Shown: positions 21,184-32,052 of the stretch, piece after piece
Numbering within the stretch: position 1 is the first letter of the stretch
How the letters are laid out: every line of letters starts with the position of its first letter
Assembly (NCBI GenBank): GCA_017354895.1
Contig: CP071493.1
Span: forward strand, 3,968,001 to 4,032,000
Reading direction: 5' to 3'
DNA: 64,000 nucleotides
Source of the DNA: Podospora comata
Taxonomy: Eukaryota > Ascomycota > Sordariomycetes > Sordariales > Podosporaceae
The notes under the pieces: generated by a model
What the model was told of the DNA's origin: nothing
Database searches by the model: none
What the model saw: the letters and a program-made list of their open reading frames with translations, nothing else
Translations under genes and position numbers: made by a program

Positions 21184-23139
21184 TCATGCTTGGTAAGTAG
21201 AAGCAGAGACGTTGCCTCCTCTGCCGGTCCAGTTGACGTGGATATCTTGCCCCTCGGGGTACTTGGCCGTGGCAGCCTCGGGCTTGATTCTGAAGGTGTG
21301 GGCACCGAAGTAATCACGCTGAGCCTGGAGGAGGTTGGCGGGCAGGTCTTTGGTTCTGTAGCCATCAAACCACGACAGGGCAGTGGAGAAAGAGGGGATG
21401 GGGAGACCAAGGAGCGAGGCCTTGGAGACGACGTCTCTCCAGCCGGGCTGAGCCTTGTGGATGGCCTTGTTGAAGAAGTCGTCAAAGAGGAGGTTCTCAA
21501 GGTCGGGGTTGTTGCGATAGGCGGCGGTGATGTCCTTGAGGAAGACGGAGCGGATAATACAGCCACCACGCCACATGAGGGCAATGGAGGGCTTGTTGAG
21601 CTTCCAGCCGTACTCCTTGGCCGCCTCCTGCATAAGCATGAAGCCTTGGGCGTAGGAGATGATCTTGGAGGCATAGAGGGCCTGCTCGAGGTCCTCGAGG
21701 AACTGCTCCTTGTTACCCTCGAAGGTGGTGGCACGGCCAACAAACTCGAGCTTGGTGGAAGCCTTGACACGCTCCTCCTTGATGCCAGACAGGCAGCGAG
21801 CGAGCACAGACTCGGCAATGAGGGTGACGGGCATGCCCAAGTCCAGGGCGTTGACGGCAGTCCACTTGCCGGTACCCTTCTGGCCGGCCTTGTCGAGGAT
21901 CTTCTCGACGAGAGGCTTGCCATCCTCATCGTTGAAGTACATGATGTCCTTGGTGATCTCGATCAGGAAAGAGTCGAGGACACCGTTGTTCCACTTGGTG
22001 AAGGTGTCACCAATCTCCTTGCTGGACATGCCGAGACCGCGCTTCATGATATCGTACGCCTTTGTTCTGACTGTTAGCCCCCTGATTCATAGCTGACCTG
22101 CCTTTGGATTTGGCCTTGGCTTTGCAGAACAACATACCTCACAGATCAACTGCATGTCGCCGTACTCGATACCGTTGTGCACCATCTTGACGTAGTGACC
22201 AGCACCCTCGTCACCAACCCACTCACAGCAAGCCTCACCACCGCTCTTGGCAGCAATGCTCTGGAAGATGTCCTTGATGAAGGGCCAGGCTGACTCATCA
22301 CCACCGGGCATGATAGAGGGGCCGTAGCGGGCACCCTCCTCACCACCGGAGACACCGGCACCGACGAAGCGGAGACCCTTGGAGGCAAGGTACTTTGTTC
22401 TCCGGTTGGAGTCGGGGAAATGTGAGTTACCGCCATCGATGATGATGTCACCAGCCTCGAGAAGGGGAAGGAGGGTCTCGATCCAGTCATCGACAGCCTT
22501 GCCGGCCTGGACGAGAAGCATGATGCGGCGGGGGCTCTTGAGCTTCTTAACGAACTCCTCGGTAGAGTGAGCGCCGACAATGCTCTTGCCCTTGGCCTCG
22601 TTGGCAAGGAAGCGGTCGACCTTGGAAACGGTACGGTTGAAAGCGCAAACGGTGAAGCCATGGTCGGCCATGTTCAGAATCAAGTTCTGGCCCCTTTTTT
22701 CACGCACAGTCAGCACATCTGCCCCCGGAGGCTGCTCTGGGGAACCGCCGGAGCTGGGTAGTAGACTTACATGACGGCCAGGCCGATGAGGCCGAGATCA
22801 GCACTTCCACCATCATCACTGTTAGCATTTCTTTGGGATTGGAGGTTAAGGAGGGAGCCAGCAGCGTTCACAACGCCGCCGACGTTGATATTCGCCAGGC
22901 GGGCGCTGAGGAGGGGGGACTCAGTAGGTGTAGATAGGCAAAGCACTCCGTCACCGGCAAAGCTGTTGTAGTAGAAAACGACAGGCGCATTGCACCGGCA
23001 TTGGCTGGAGTGAGGCCATACCTCCTCTCTCTCTCGCACGCCGATGACTCGAGCACAGCGCAAATACGCCCCGACTTCCTGCTTTCTGGGTGACGGAGCG
23101 GGGAGGTGGGGTAAAGAGAACTTACACAGCGCCAGACAT
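21184..23139 (-). CDS. gnd1: 6-phosphogluconate dehydrogenase, decarboxylating
   Basis: The predicted protein has 492 residues from exons 23139-23126, 22803-22771, 22693-22138 and 22059-21184. It oxidises and decarboxylates 6-phosphogluconate to ribulose 5-phosphate with NADP in the cytosolic oxidative pentose phosphate pathway. The NADP-binding motif [12 protein letters not shown] (about residues 9-20) spans two exons, which fixes that splice. Also visible are [32 protein letters not shown] and [17 protein letters not shown], with the catalytic Lys and the HNGIEY motif. The C-terminal domain has [16 protein letters not shown] and [30 protein letters not shown], given here as one block in two parts. 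The first coding exon is only 14 bases and is followed by a 322-base intron with two in-frame acceptors 15 bases apart. I chose the inner one (GGAAG, branch GCTAAC). Confidence 0.94.
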
Positions 23140-26054
23140 TGTGAAGGAAATCTGCGACAGAGGGAACGGTCAAGATGCAAAAGGTGAAGTTGTAGATGTG
23201 CTGTCCGGAGCAGAATTGATGGAAGGGAGTAATCCTCAGCCAGGGGGATTTGTTATGGAGAAAGTCAGAGAGGGAGGGGAGAAATGGCGGACTGAATGAC
23301 GAAACTTTTAAGAGGACCCGAGCTTTCGAGGTCGGAGGGGGAGGGTCATTGTTCAAGTGCGTGCAGCGGACAGCGGGACAGCGGGCAGCTTGGCCTGACG
23401 GGAGACTCCCAAACAGCGGATAATTTGACGCGGGGCTTACTCAGGCAGTTACCTCGACCATGACCATGACCGCCTCACGACCCAACTGAAATGAAAATGC
23501 CCGTAACGTGCCACCTCCTCCCGTCATCACCTCTTCTTCTGAGCCCTTGGACACTGGGAAGCTTCCAGGTTGCCCCCAATGACCGGGATGTGCTCCCTTG
23601 CCTGGCCCCAGAAGGAGGGGACAACCCAGGAGGTGCCTTTGTATTTTTATCAGATCCTCCCAGTCGTCTGATGAAGCTATCGGTTTCGCCGCTGGAGCTT
23701 GGGGGACCGTGGGGACTTGGCACGATCCGCCATCGCGTGGGAATCAACTGGGCGGCTGGACCGAGTGACAAATCCCACCGTCGCTCGGGGCATCTCGACT
23801 GTGTAGCTTCTCATTGAGAGCAAGGTCCCGGGTTTTTGTTGGGAATCCTCGAGCCAAAGCAGACCCTACATACATCCTTTTCTTAGCCCGACACGTACTG
23901 CTTCGGATTCATCAGCTTGTTGGTTTCGAAACACCAGTGCCCCCCAAGGTGCCGCTTGGGGGAAGCACGGCACAGACAACCGCAAACATCGACCCGCCGC
24001 GCGCATTTGGACGAACTTGAAGGTTCCGGCGCCGGATCCCACCAATGCCCACATTGACAGCAACCTCCGTCAGTCAGCCATGACCCACGGGAGCTTACCG
24101 CCCAGCTGCCGGACATATACGTTCCTGTCTATCAGCCTGGTTCGACATGCTGCTCTCTGTAGTTCAGATGATGGGAAAAACCTGGGATTGGACGGTCATC
24201 CACAATGTCAACTGTTCTTCCGCGGATACATCGGAGCTGATCATCTTCAAGACGAACCAGTTCAAGGAGATGTTACATCCACCGAGAACCACAGACCTTA
24301 TAACAGCAAGCTTCTCACCACCGGCGACACTAGCCTAACAAATAAAAAGTGACACTGACAAGTCCGGTTCTTGAAGTGTTCGGTTGGCGCCCCCACGGTT
24401 TCGAGATCTGAGGCGAGTGGACTCCCCACCCAACGATGGACTGCTGTCCGCAATGTTCTTACACAACAGCTTTCACCAAATTCCCGCAAAGCACTGGGGG
24501 CAACATTACTTCAAGAACCAGAGGACCGCTTTTTTCGACTTCAGGCTCTTCTTGCCATGAGCCAATGGGAATTATTTCCCTCGAGTGAGAAAAAAAACTG
24601 AACTCCGATCACTGTCCGTTCAAAGGTCCGGTGTTCGCAAGGGTAGAAGCAAAGGAAAAGTTCAGCCCTTTCGCGTCTTTTGCTCCTCGCGCGCCGGTTT
24701 GTTAAGCCAAGCTGTCGCAAAAAAAACAAGGAGGGGTAGAAAAGACCCCTCCACTGCCATGACCCCTTGGTTGGGTGGGGTTATGATCGTGGGGCCCTTG
24801 TTGGTTAAACAGACTGTGGATGATGATTAAGCTCCAACGTCCGACGTCGTCTATATTGTTTGGCCCAGAAGATCAATGATATCAGAACGGGCCTCACAAC
24901 TCAAATATTATCCACAGTACAGATGAAGAATGGCAATTGCTACGAAACTGACACAGAATAGCTCTTAGCCAACTCTTTGAGGCAATGGCCATCACCTTGC
25001 CGCCTTAACTCCACAATGTGACGGCAGTCTTCAACTCAGTCAACCCTTGGCGATTGCCATCCAACATATCTCCGGATATTCTAAAGACATGACTGAAATA
25101 TATGAGTACTAAAGGTTCCCAAAAAATCGAATCATGGTGGTGATAAATAGCACCAAGACTCCTTGGATGTTCTGAGACTTTGCAAACCATACGTACCGGA
25201 GATGCCTTCCCCCACGGAGATATCAAAACCGCCGTGATGGAACCCTCTCTCCGTTGATATCTCCACTGTATGCCAATCCCAAGAATATCAACATAGCGCA
25301 CGGCCATAAAACGAACTGTGCTTGTCCGCGGAAAGAGAACAAGAGCTCATCATTTTGCCTCGCCTACTACTCACTCTGTGAACCAAATGTGACACTTTGA
25401 GTTGCCAAGCCAACTTCAAAGCCCTACCTCAAACGGGAGTTGGCAGGTTTAGATATCGTCAAGATTTATATTCAATCTCTGAAAAGAGCATATGCAAACT
25501 GGTTATCATTCTTGATTTTGACTTATAGCAGCAGCCATCTTCCCCAGGATGTGATAAAATTTAAGCTCTGGTGGACTTGGACGAATCTTCTTAAAAGTTG
25601 GGATGAACACCTTCAAAATATAGTTGTATCACCAAAACGAAAAGTCTTCATGATCACACCAAGACATCCAAGCCATTGTCATATATTACTGTACATTATT
25701 ACTGTATCAAACAAGAGCTCGCCACGAGCCCTCGATGCCAACCCATCAAGCCACCTCCATCGTCTACCAATTCAGTGAAACCCCTATGCCCTGAAACAAC
25801 GCCCATAACCGTTCCAAATACGCCCATGCTGTAAACTATCCTCCCGTCCCAGTCTCGTAAACCACCCGGGGCTTCAACCAGAACGTTTGATGCCTCTTGA
25901 GAAGAGAAGAGAAAACAAAGAATGTACAATAGTTTAAAAATGCCGCTGCCCATCCCCTCTCAACTGGGGGCTGCTCGTCATGAAAAGTCTTGTAGTTATA
26001 TTGCACCATGAAAAAGCCATGAGAAGACCACCCCCACCCCCATCACTAACCGCC
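23140..26054. other. Large intergenic region, no gene seen
   Basis: This 2.9 kb stretch has only short, uncharacteristic open frames on both strands. The half next to the dehydrogenase (23,140-23,480) is its likely promoter and leader. The stretch 24,850-25,950 is AT-richer. I looked for tRNA-like arms, terminal repeats and transposase-like frames and found none. Confidence 0.55.
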
Positions 26055-27596
26055 TCAATAATCCTCAACCTCACCGATAGAAGACATCTTGAGGTCAATC
26101 TCCGACTTGACACTCCTGATCGAAGCCTCAATACGCTTCCGAATAATCGCACCGACCGACTTGGCAAGGTTCTCCTCGTATTGCTTGAGCTGTTTCTTGA
26201 GATTAGCAATCTCCGCCCGCACACTGGCCTTGTCGTCATGGTCGTCTTCATCTCCATCGTCATCATCATCATCCCCATCCTCTTCTGACTCCTCTTCATC
26301 TTCTTCTGACTCTTCCTCCTCCACAACTTCCTCCTCTTCAGTCTGGGCAACAGGAGTACCAGTATTAGCGGTAAGTGGCGTAACGGCATCAGGAGCAACA
26401 GCCGGCGTAGGCTGATCAAGACCCTCCATCGGCGTCTCTGGCGCATTCATGAAAGCATCCATCAGCGCAGCCTCGTCAAGCTCCTCTTCGACCTTATCGA
26501 GTTGCTCATCATCCTCTTCACCCTCAGCATCCTCCTCATAATCTTCAGACTCCGACTCCTCGACAATTCTACTGTCTAGAACCTCCGTCCTGGTGCTGAC
26601 AGCCTCCCGATCAGCCGCCAATAACCTTTCCACCTCGGCCTCCTTGTTCTGGATCTCGAGCTTCGACAATCGCTTGCGGAAACGACGATTTCTGGCATCG
26701 TGCATTGGGGGCGTTATACCGTGTGGCCAGCGATGACCATGCTCAACAGCCTTTGGCAGCGGCGCAGTCTTGGCCTCCTCCTCGTTCTTGACTTCAGCAA
26801 AGACCAACATCATCTGACAAATATCCGCGGACTTGACCATGGCCTTTTTATCCCACGTCTTCATACCCTCAGTGATGGTAGGGAGATCGAGGAGAATCGC
26901 CGCATAGTACTTCCCGCGAACAATCCACACAGCACGTCGACCTTCGTCGTCCAGAAACTTAAAGTTGACCTCGGCACCATTGCCGATTTTCTTTTCTGTG
27001 ATGCACTGTCGTATATAATCGCAGTCTTCGTTGTCCATAAAGCGCATGACAAATTGTTCCTCGATAACCGGATCAATCTCGCGATCTTCCGCCTCCGAGT
27101 CGTAGCCTTCGCCGAGAGGCCGGTGAGGAATCTTGCCTACTGGCTTCAATTTGAGCGTTGGTTTAGTCGAGATGGTGCCGCCGGGAGTCGTTGGTTTGAG
27201 CGTAATCTTCGTCTTCTTGGCTAGTGGTCCGGATCCATTGGCTAATAGTATGTCCTCATCGTCATCGCTCTGATGAGCCCTCTTCTTGAGTGTGGGCTTT
27301 GGTCTTCTCCCAGCCTTGGTAGTTGTTACTTTTGGGGCGGGCGGAGCGACGGCGACCTCCTCTGCTGTCGAACTCGCTGCTGGGAAATAGCCAGAGGGAG
27401 GATTCGGCTCGGCGGGGGTGGGTGGAAGCGATTTTCGCACCAATTTGATCTTTGGCGCCCCTGATGGCGTTTGAGCACCGGGAGACATTGCGCTGGATCC
27501 GGCGAGACCAGGTGGAGGACTTGTCGCGCCAAGGGCTGAGCTTGTGGTTTTCAGGGTGAGTCGCCCGGGAACGGGTGGGGGAGGTGGTTGTTCCAT
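26055..27596 (-). CDS. taf7: TFIID subunit 7 (TAF7, TAFII55 family)
   Basis: The predicted protein has 513 residues and is intronless. TAF7 is a subunit of the general transcription factor TFIID, where it pairs with TAF1 at RNA polymerase II promoters. The TAFII55 domain lies at about residues 165-320. It starts with EGYDSEAED...IEEQFVMRF and contains AVWIVRGKYYAAILLDLPTI, KTWDKKAMVKSADICQMMLV and HGHRWPHGITPPMHDARNRRF. The N-terminus is Pro/Ser-rich with two basic clusters. After the domain come long Glu/Asp tracts, and the end is a coiled coil (about 465-510, LKKQLKQYEENLAKSVGAII). The gene is longer than yeast-type minimal forms through its disordered arms. It faces the RBM42-like gene across 710 bases. 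Confidence 0.93.
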   Translation of the reverse strand: MEQPPPPPVPGRLTLKTTSSALGATSPPPGLAGSSAMSPGAQTPSGAPKIKLVRKSLPPTPAEPNPPSGYFPAASSTAEEVAVAPPAPKVTTTKAGRRPKPTLKKRAHQSDDDEDILLANGSGPLAKKTKITLKPTTPGGTISTKPTLKLKPVGKIPHRPLGEGYDSEAEDREIDPVIEEQFVMRFMDNEDCDYIRQCITEKKIGNGAEVNFKFLDDEGRRAVWIVRGKYYAAILLDLPTITEGMKTWDKKAMVKSADICQMMLVFAEVKNEEEAKTAPLPKAVEHGHRWPHGITPPMHDARNRRFRKRLSKLEIQNKEAEVERLLAADREAVSTRTEVLDSRIVEESESEDYEEDAEGEEDDEQLDKVEEELDEAALMDAFMNAPETPMEGLDQPTPAVAPDAVTPLTANTGTPVAQTEEEEVVEEEESEEDEEESEEDGDDDDDDGDEDDHDDKASVRAEIANLKKQLKQYEENLAKSVGAIIRKRIEASIRSVKSEIDLKMSSIGEVEDY

Positions 27597-28306
27597 GATG
27601 GCGATTGGGATGGGTTTTCGTATCGCAGTTAGGACTGGTCTCGCGCGAGCGATTCAATTCTGGAGGTATGCGGTTTAGAGCAAAAGTCGTGACTCGGGGT
27701 AAAATGTTGTAAGATGAGTTCTTGGCTCGGTGTCGCGGCGGGCGGGAGTTTGAAGGAGTTCTTGAGCTGAGGATTGGACGCGCAGTCAAAGAAACCGTGG
27801 TCGCCGTGTCGCCATGAACGTGGGAAAAGGTGATGGAACGGGGAGAAGAAAATTCAACCTGCCCCGCGTCGAATTGCTGCTGTTTGGCAGGCGGGAGGTG
27901 GCCAGCAAGGTGCCTTTGGGGAGCTCCAAAGTGGATGTTGAGATTCTAGAGCTCGGGCCACTGGCATTCACTCTGCCGCTCGATAAACCTTATCAGAGGA
28001 TGGCCCACAATTTCCTGTATTCCCAATGGCTGCACCAGCCACCTACAGTGACATCAGCCACAACTAACGTTGACTTCGAAGTGGGCCGATAGTCTTGGAA
28101 GCGACAGCGTTTTTGGCACGTCACGTCTCTCCTCCTCCACCCAATTCTACCAAGACACCATCACATCTCTTTTGTGAGCCAGACATACTCGGTTGAAAAA
28201 CAGTTGCGGGAGAATAGCCGTCGGCTCACAGGTACGTACCATACATACGCAACGGTCTTACTCTCAATTCCGTTGTCGGCGCAACACTTGGAACAAGAAA
28301 TTCATC
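27597..28306. other. Divergent promoter region, TAF7 / RBM42-like
   Basis: This 710-base stretch lies between divergent start codons. A plus-strand open frame at 27,814-28,092 (92 residues) shows no family signature. The last 170 bases before 28,307 look like a pyrimidine-rich leader. Confidence 0.5.
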
Positions 28307-29419
28307 ATGTCGTACTCGGGTCCTCCAGGTCTCCCAAAGTCGGCGTCGCACCCTTCGCTGCCCCCGCGCCCTCCGACTACCAAGCTCCCCGGTGGCTTTA
28401 AGCCTGCCTTCTCGGCCGCCCCGACACATCCGCCGGCTCCCTCAGTCCCCGGTTACTCGGCGCCGCCCTCATACCCAGGCTACGGCGCCGCTGCCGCACC
28501 CGGCTATGGCGCGCCCCCTTCAGCAGCGCCCTACGTGGGCAACCCATCAACTCCCTCCGTAGGAGCTGGATATGGTCAACCAGGAACATACAACTATCAA
28601 CAACAAAGCTACCCGCAAGCGCCAGTCGCACAAGCAGCCCCGAGCTACTATGGCGCTCCCGCTACCAACAGCTATGCCACACCTCCCCAAATTCGGAACC
28701 CCTTCGCCGCCCCTGTAGCAGCCTCTGCCGGCCCCGCGGGTGACTATGATCCAGAAATGGCGGCTCAGATAGCGCAATGGCAAAGCGCCTACATGCCAAA
28801 AGATCCATCAGACCCGGCAAACAAGACTGCTGCCAAGGGCACAAATGGACAAGCAACAGCCGATATAACCGACCCCAACGTTGGTGGGGACGGGACCGAC
28901 AAAAAGAAAACGGTATACCGAGAAGGCGGCGGCAAAAAATGGCAAGACGACACTCTTCTCGAATGGGACCCTACCCATCTACGTCTTTTTGTCGGTAATC
29001 TGGCTGGTGAAACTACAGATGACTCTTTACTGAAAGCGTTTTCCCGGTGGAAGAGCGTACAAAAAGCCAAGGTTGTCCGTGATAAGCGAACGACGAAGAG
29101 CAAGGGTTTTGGCTTTGTGAGTTTTAGCGACGCAGACGACTTCTTCCAGGCAGCCAAGGAGATGAACGGCAAGTATATCCAGAGTCATCCTGTGGTTGTG
29201 CGCAAAGCGAAGACAGAGATCAAGCCGCAGGCTGTCAAGGATGATAGGAAGGGGAAGCATCAGCATAAGAGGGGTAACGGGGGAAATAAGGCTGGGAATG
29301 GGATGGGAGGACAGGAGAAGGGCGCTGGGGCTTACGAGCCGCATCTTGGCCCTGTGGCTGGGGGTGGGATTGTGAAGCCGGGGCAGAAGACGAAGGGAGG
29401 TTTAAAGTTGCTTGGTTGA
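28307..29419 (+). CDS. rbm42: RBM42-like RNA-binding protein
   Basis: The predicted protein has 370 residues and is intronless. I chose the ATG at 28,307 although the frame is open further upstream, because MSYSGPPGLPK starts the Pro-rich part and the upstream codons look like leader. Residues 1-145 are rich in Pro, Ala, Gly and Tyr with repeated PGYG/APP motifs. One RRM lies at about 224-302, with RNP2 LRLFVGNLAG and RNP1 KSKGFGFVSF. It is followed by a basic Gly/Lys tail ending KPGQKTKGGLKLLG. The position of the RRM near the C-terminus, the preceding LEWDPTHLRLFVGNL and the tail match the RBM42 family, which is linked to splicing and stress-related RNA binding. The exact role in fungi is not known to me. 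Confidence 0.85.
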   Translation: MSYSGPPGLPKSASHPSLPPRPPTTKLPGGFKPAFSAAPTHPPAPSVPGYSAPPSYPGYGAAAAPGYGAPPSAAPYVGNPSTPSVGAGYGQPGTYNYQQQSYPQAPVAQAAPSYYGAPATNSYATPPQIRNPFAAPVAASAGPAGDYDPEMAAQIAQWQSAYMPKDPSDPANKTAAKGTNGQATADITDPNVGGDGTDKKKTVYREGGGKKWQDDTLLEWDPTHLRLFVGNLAGETTDDSLLKAFSRWKSVQKAKVVRDKRTTKSKGFGFVSFSDADDFFQAAKEMNGKYIQSHPVVVRKAKTEIKPQAVKDDRKGKHQHKRGNGGNKAGNGMGGQEKGAGAYEPHLGPVAGGGIVKPGQKTKGGLKLLG

Positions 29420-30057
29420 GTGGAAGTATTGGCATTGTTTTCAGCATTGTTTGAGCCTATCATTTGGTCGTTCAGAAGTGTGCTTGGATATTGGATGTTA
29501 CAAGTGTATTGCTATGAGATTGCAATTAGCCACTGTGTATAGATTCTCATTTGGTAGATAGATGTGGGTTTCCATGGGTGCCTAGGTTGGTTTCGCTATC
29601 ATAACAAGTAAAAATTCACTAATGTATCATCTTGACGAAGAATTTATGTTTTGTATTCTGCCATTTTACGCCTCCTATGCTGCTATGCTATGTATGATGT
29701 GTGTTGTCTGGTAATGATGATAATGTACGCCTTGCCCGCCTGTCCGTCTGTCCGTATACAGACAGAAAGACGGATTTGAATGCCCAAAGAAAGTCTTCCA
29801 AGATAGCGCCGCCGTCTCCCGAACCCCCCTTCCCCACTACTCCGTTTGTGTTCGCCTGTACTTTTCCATGCTGTTTTGTTTTCTGTGCTCGACTCCAACT
29901 CTTTCCCGCTCCCGTCCCGTTTGGTAGGTATAGATGTTGACGAAGTAAGCTTACCTTTAAACGTTGTCTGGTTTCCTTCTTGTTGTTCCGGGGGTATCAT
30001 AGATATACAAATAACTGAAAAGAAATATAAGAAAATCAAATACAGTGTTACAGCGGT
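29420..30057. other. Convergent intergenic region
   Basis: This region lies between the 3' ends of the RBM42-like gene (plus) and the transporter gene (minus). It is AT-rich and contains an imperfect inverted repeat at 29,742-29,774. No ORF is supported. Confidence 0.55.
29742..29774. repeat. Imperfect inverted repeat
   Basis: TCCGTCTGTC at 29,743-29,752 can pair with GACAGAAAGACGGA, with a small bulge, across a loop of about eight bases. It lies between two converging 3' ends and could form a hairpin in one or both transcripts. Confidence 0.55.
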
Positions 30058-31940
30058 TTAATCCTCCCTCCTATCCTGCAAATGCTTATCCGGGGATTTC
30101 GACACGGGTCTACTAACGACCTCTGCGCCGTCCGCGGTAAACAACACCCCGTCGTCGTGATCGTCAAGACTTTCCCTCCGCAACAAACCCGCCGCTTCAC
30201 CCCTGCGAGGGAGATCATCATCATCATCCTCATCCTCGTCGCTGCCGCTCGAGGGACCATCAGTGGTGTGCTCTTCCAACAGATGCTCCTGCCCTTTATG
30301 CACACCTTCCTGCGCTTCCCGTCTCATCTTGGAGATTTTAATGTAATTGTACGCTCCTATCGCGACGAGGGTTACAGTCAGGCCGATGATGTTGACAAAT
30401 GTCATGCGATCGCCAAAAACAATCGCAGCCGCCGAGATGGTGACTGCCTCTTTGAATATCCCCGCGATGGACAAGGTGACGACGCTGGTGCGTTGGAGGA
30501 GGGCGAACTCGGCGGCTGTCATGAAAAAGGCGATCATGCCGGGGAATAGGAGGATCAATGGCGCCATGAGGGTGCCGCGCTCTTCTGCTATGGCGGAGAG
30601 GCCTTTGATGAGGCCGGAGACGCCCTCGACGGGGAAGGCGATGGTCAACAGGGAAACGAACATTACTGGAGCGAGGAAGAAGATGGAGCTGAAGGGGTTG
30701 GAGGTGGCGGGGTTGCGGAGGAGGAGGATTTGGGTTAGGGCCCAACGGAAGCCGCTGAAGAAGGCGGCCGAGATGACGAGGAGGAAGCCGGGGAGGTTGA
30801 AGGAGACTTCGCCCGCTACCATCATTACTACGCCGAGGGTCATGGTGGCGATGATGGCTGTTAGGCGCCAGGTGGGGGATTCGAGGCGGAAGAGGAAGGC
30901 GAAGAGGAGGACGAAGGCTAGGGAGGAGGATTTACACATTGCTAAAGACACGGTGAGTTGGGTGACTGGGGGAGTTGGAGAGAAAGGCAGGGGGCTTACT
31001 GTAGAAGGTGAGGGTGATGAATTGCAACGAGGTGTTCCCTAATCCTATGTCGAGACCTGTTGCTAGACCGCAGGGGCCGATGCGGGTGAGGTAGAATAAC
31101 GGTGACATTAGGGGTTTCTTGGATTCTGGCGAGTCCAGCTCGCCTGGATTTGGAACATGGCCGTTGGTGGGCCGGAAGGATGGGAAGAGATATAGGACGA
31201 GGGAGGCTAGGGAAAATTGCACGAGCATGTGCATGGCTGTTGTAAACATAGGAAATGGGAAGCCGAGCTTATCGGGAGAGAACATCCATTTGTTGTACTA
31301 TAAGATAGGTCAGTATCTCATGGCAGAGATAGGCCAAGGGTTTTTTGGGGGGGATGACTTACAAGTGATATCAACAGGGAAAAAAAGTACCATAACCCAA
31401 TGAGCCCAGCGTTGATCAACAACTCCTTCATCACAAAGCGGTCCGCCTCTTTTTGTTCTTCTGGCGACACCTTCTCTCGTACTATTCTCTGGTCGAGTAA
31501 TTGGTTGCGAGTTCTCTTTTTCTTTTTTCTCGTCCGCTCCTTCGCCGTCAAACCAGTCTCCTCGTCGTCATGAAGGTCCTCGTCCGACAATTCCACGTCC
31601 AACTCGTCCAGCCGTAGAGGTTCTCCCAGACTGCCCTCCTCTGATATTTTTGGCTCGTCAATGCCATGGCCCCGTGCGTGTGGCGACCGGTGACGATTGT
31701 TAGCGACATTGGCGGGATTGATCAAGCTGCTTCGTCGGCGACGGTGCCCTGAGGGTGCTAGAGAATCCATCTCGATGTCGTCACCAGCCAATTTGGATCC
31801 CGTTGCGGGATGTGGGTGCGTGGAGGATGTCCAAGGGCCGGGGACTGGTACAACAGCTGCTACCGGTGGTGTAGCGGATAGCGGTGTCGCGTGCCCGGGA
31901 GGTGTTGGCTTCTGCTGATCGAGATGTCTCGGGACAGAGA

Positions 31941-31974
<34 letters not shown>

Positions 31975-32052
31975 AGAGGGCGGTTCAGGGACGGGGAGAT
32001 GGGACGGAGGATGGGCAGGTTCAGTTGATGGGAATAGGGAAGGGAGAGACAT
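30058..32052 (-). CDS. SLC35C2/Ymd8-like nucleotide-sugar or triose-phosphate family transporter
   Basis: The predicted protein has 623 residues from exons 32052-31363, 31297-31000 and 30941-30058. The introns are 65 and 58 bases and the frame is kept. The C-terminal 400 residues carry about ten hydrophobic segments of the triose-phosphate/nucleotide-sugar transporter fold. Landmarks are YNKWMFSPDKLGFPFPMFTT, GLDIGLGNTSLQFITLTFYT, MCKSSSLAFVLLFAF and GFRWALTQILLLRNP, which resemble the SLC35C2/Ymd8 branch; those proteins sit in Golgi or early secretory membranes. The substrate cannot be told from sequence. The N-terminal 210 residues are an unusual disordered, Ser/Pro/Asp-rich cytosolic arm with an Asp-Thr repeat and a Lys/Arg cluster (KERTRKKKKRTRNQ) just before the membrane domain. 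The C-terminal tail is acidic. Confidence 0.85.
31941..31974 (-). repeat. (GTCGGT)n microsatellite
   Basis: An imperfect hexanucleotide repeat codes for the Asp-Thr repeat in the N-terminal arm of the transporter. Confidence 0.85.

Noticed and set aside
22804-23125. Open frame through the first intron of the 6-phosphogluconate dehydrogenase gene as an alternative N-terminus
   Set aside because: The clean donor after MSGAV and the branch site before the acceptor give the usual family N-terminus; the extended version matches nothing.
23140-26054. Possible decayed mobile element in the largest gene-free stretch
   Set aside because: No terminal repeats, transposase-like or polymerase-like frames were found.
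27814-28092. Small plus-strand ORF between TAF7 and the RBM42-like gene
   Set aside because: It lies in a divergent promoter region and shows no domain or splice evidence.
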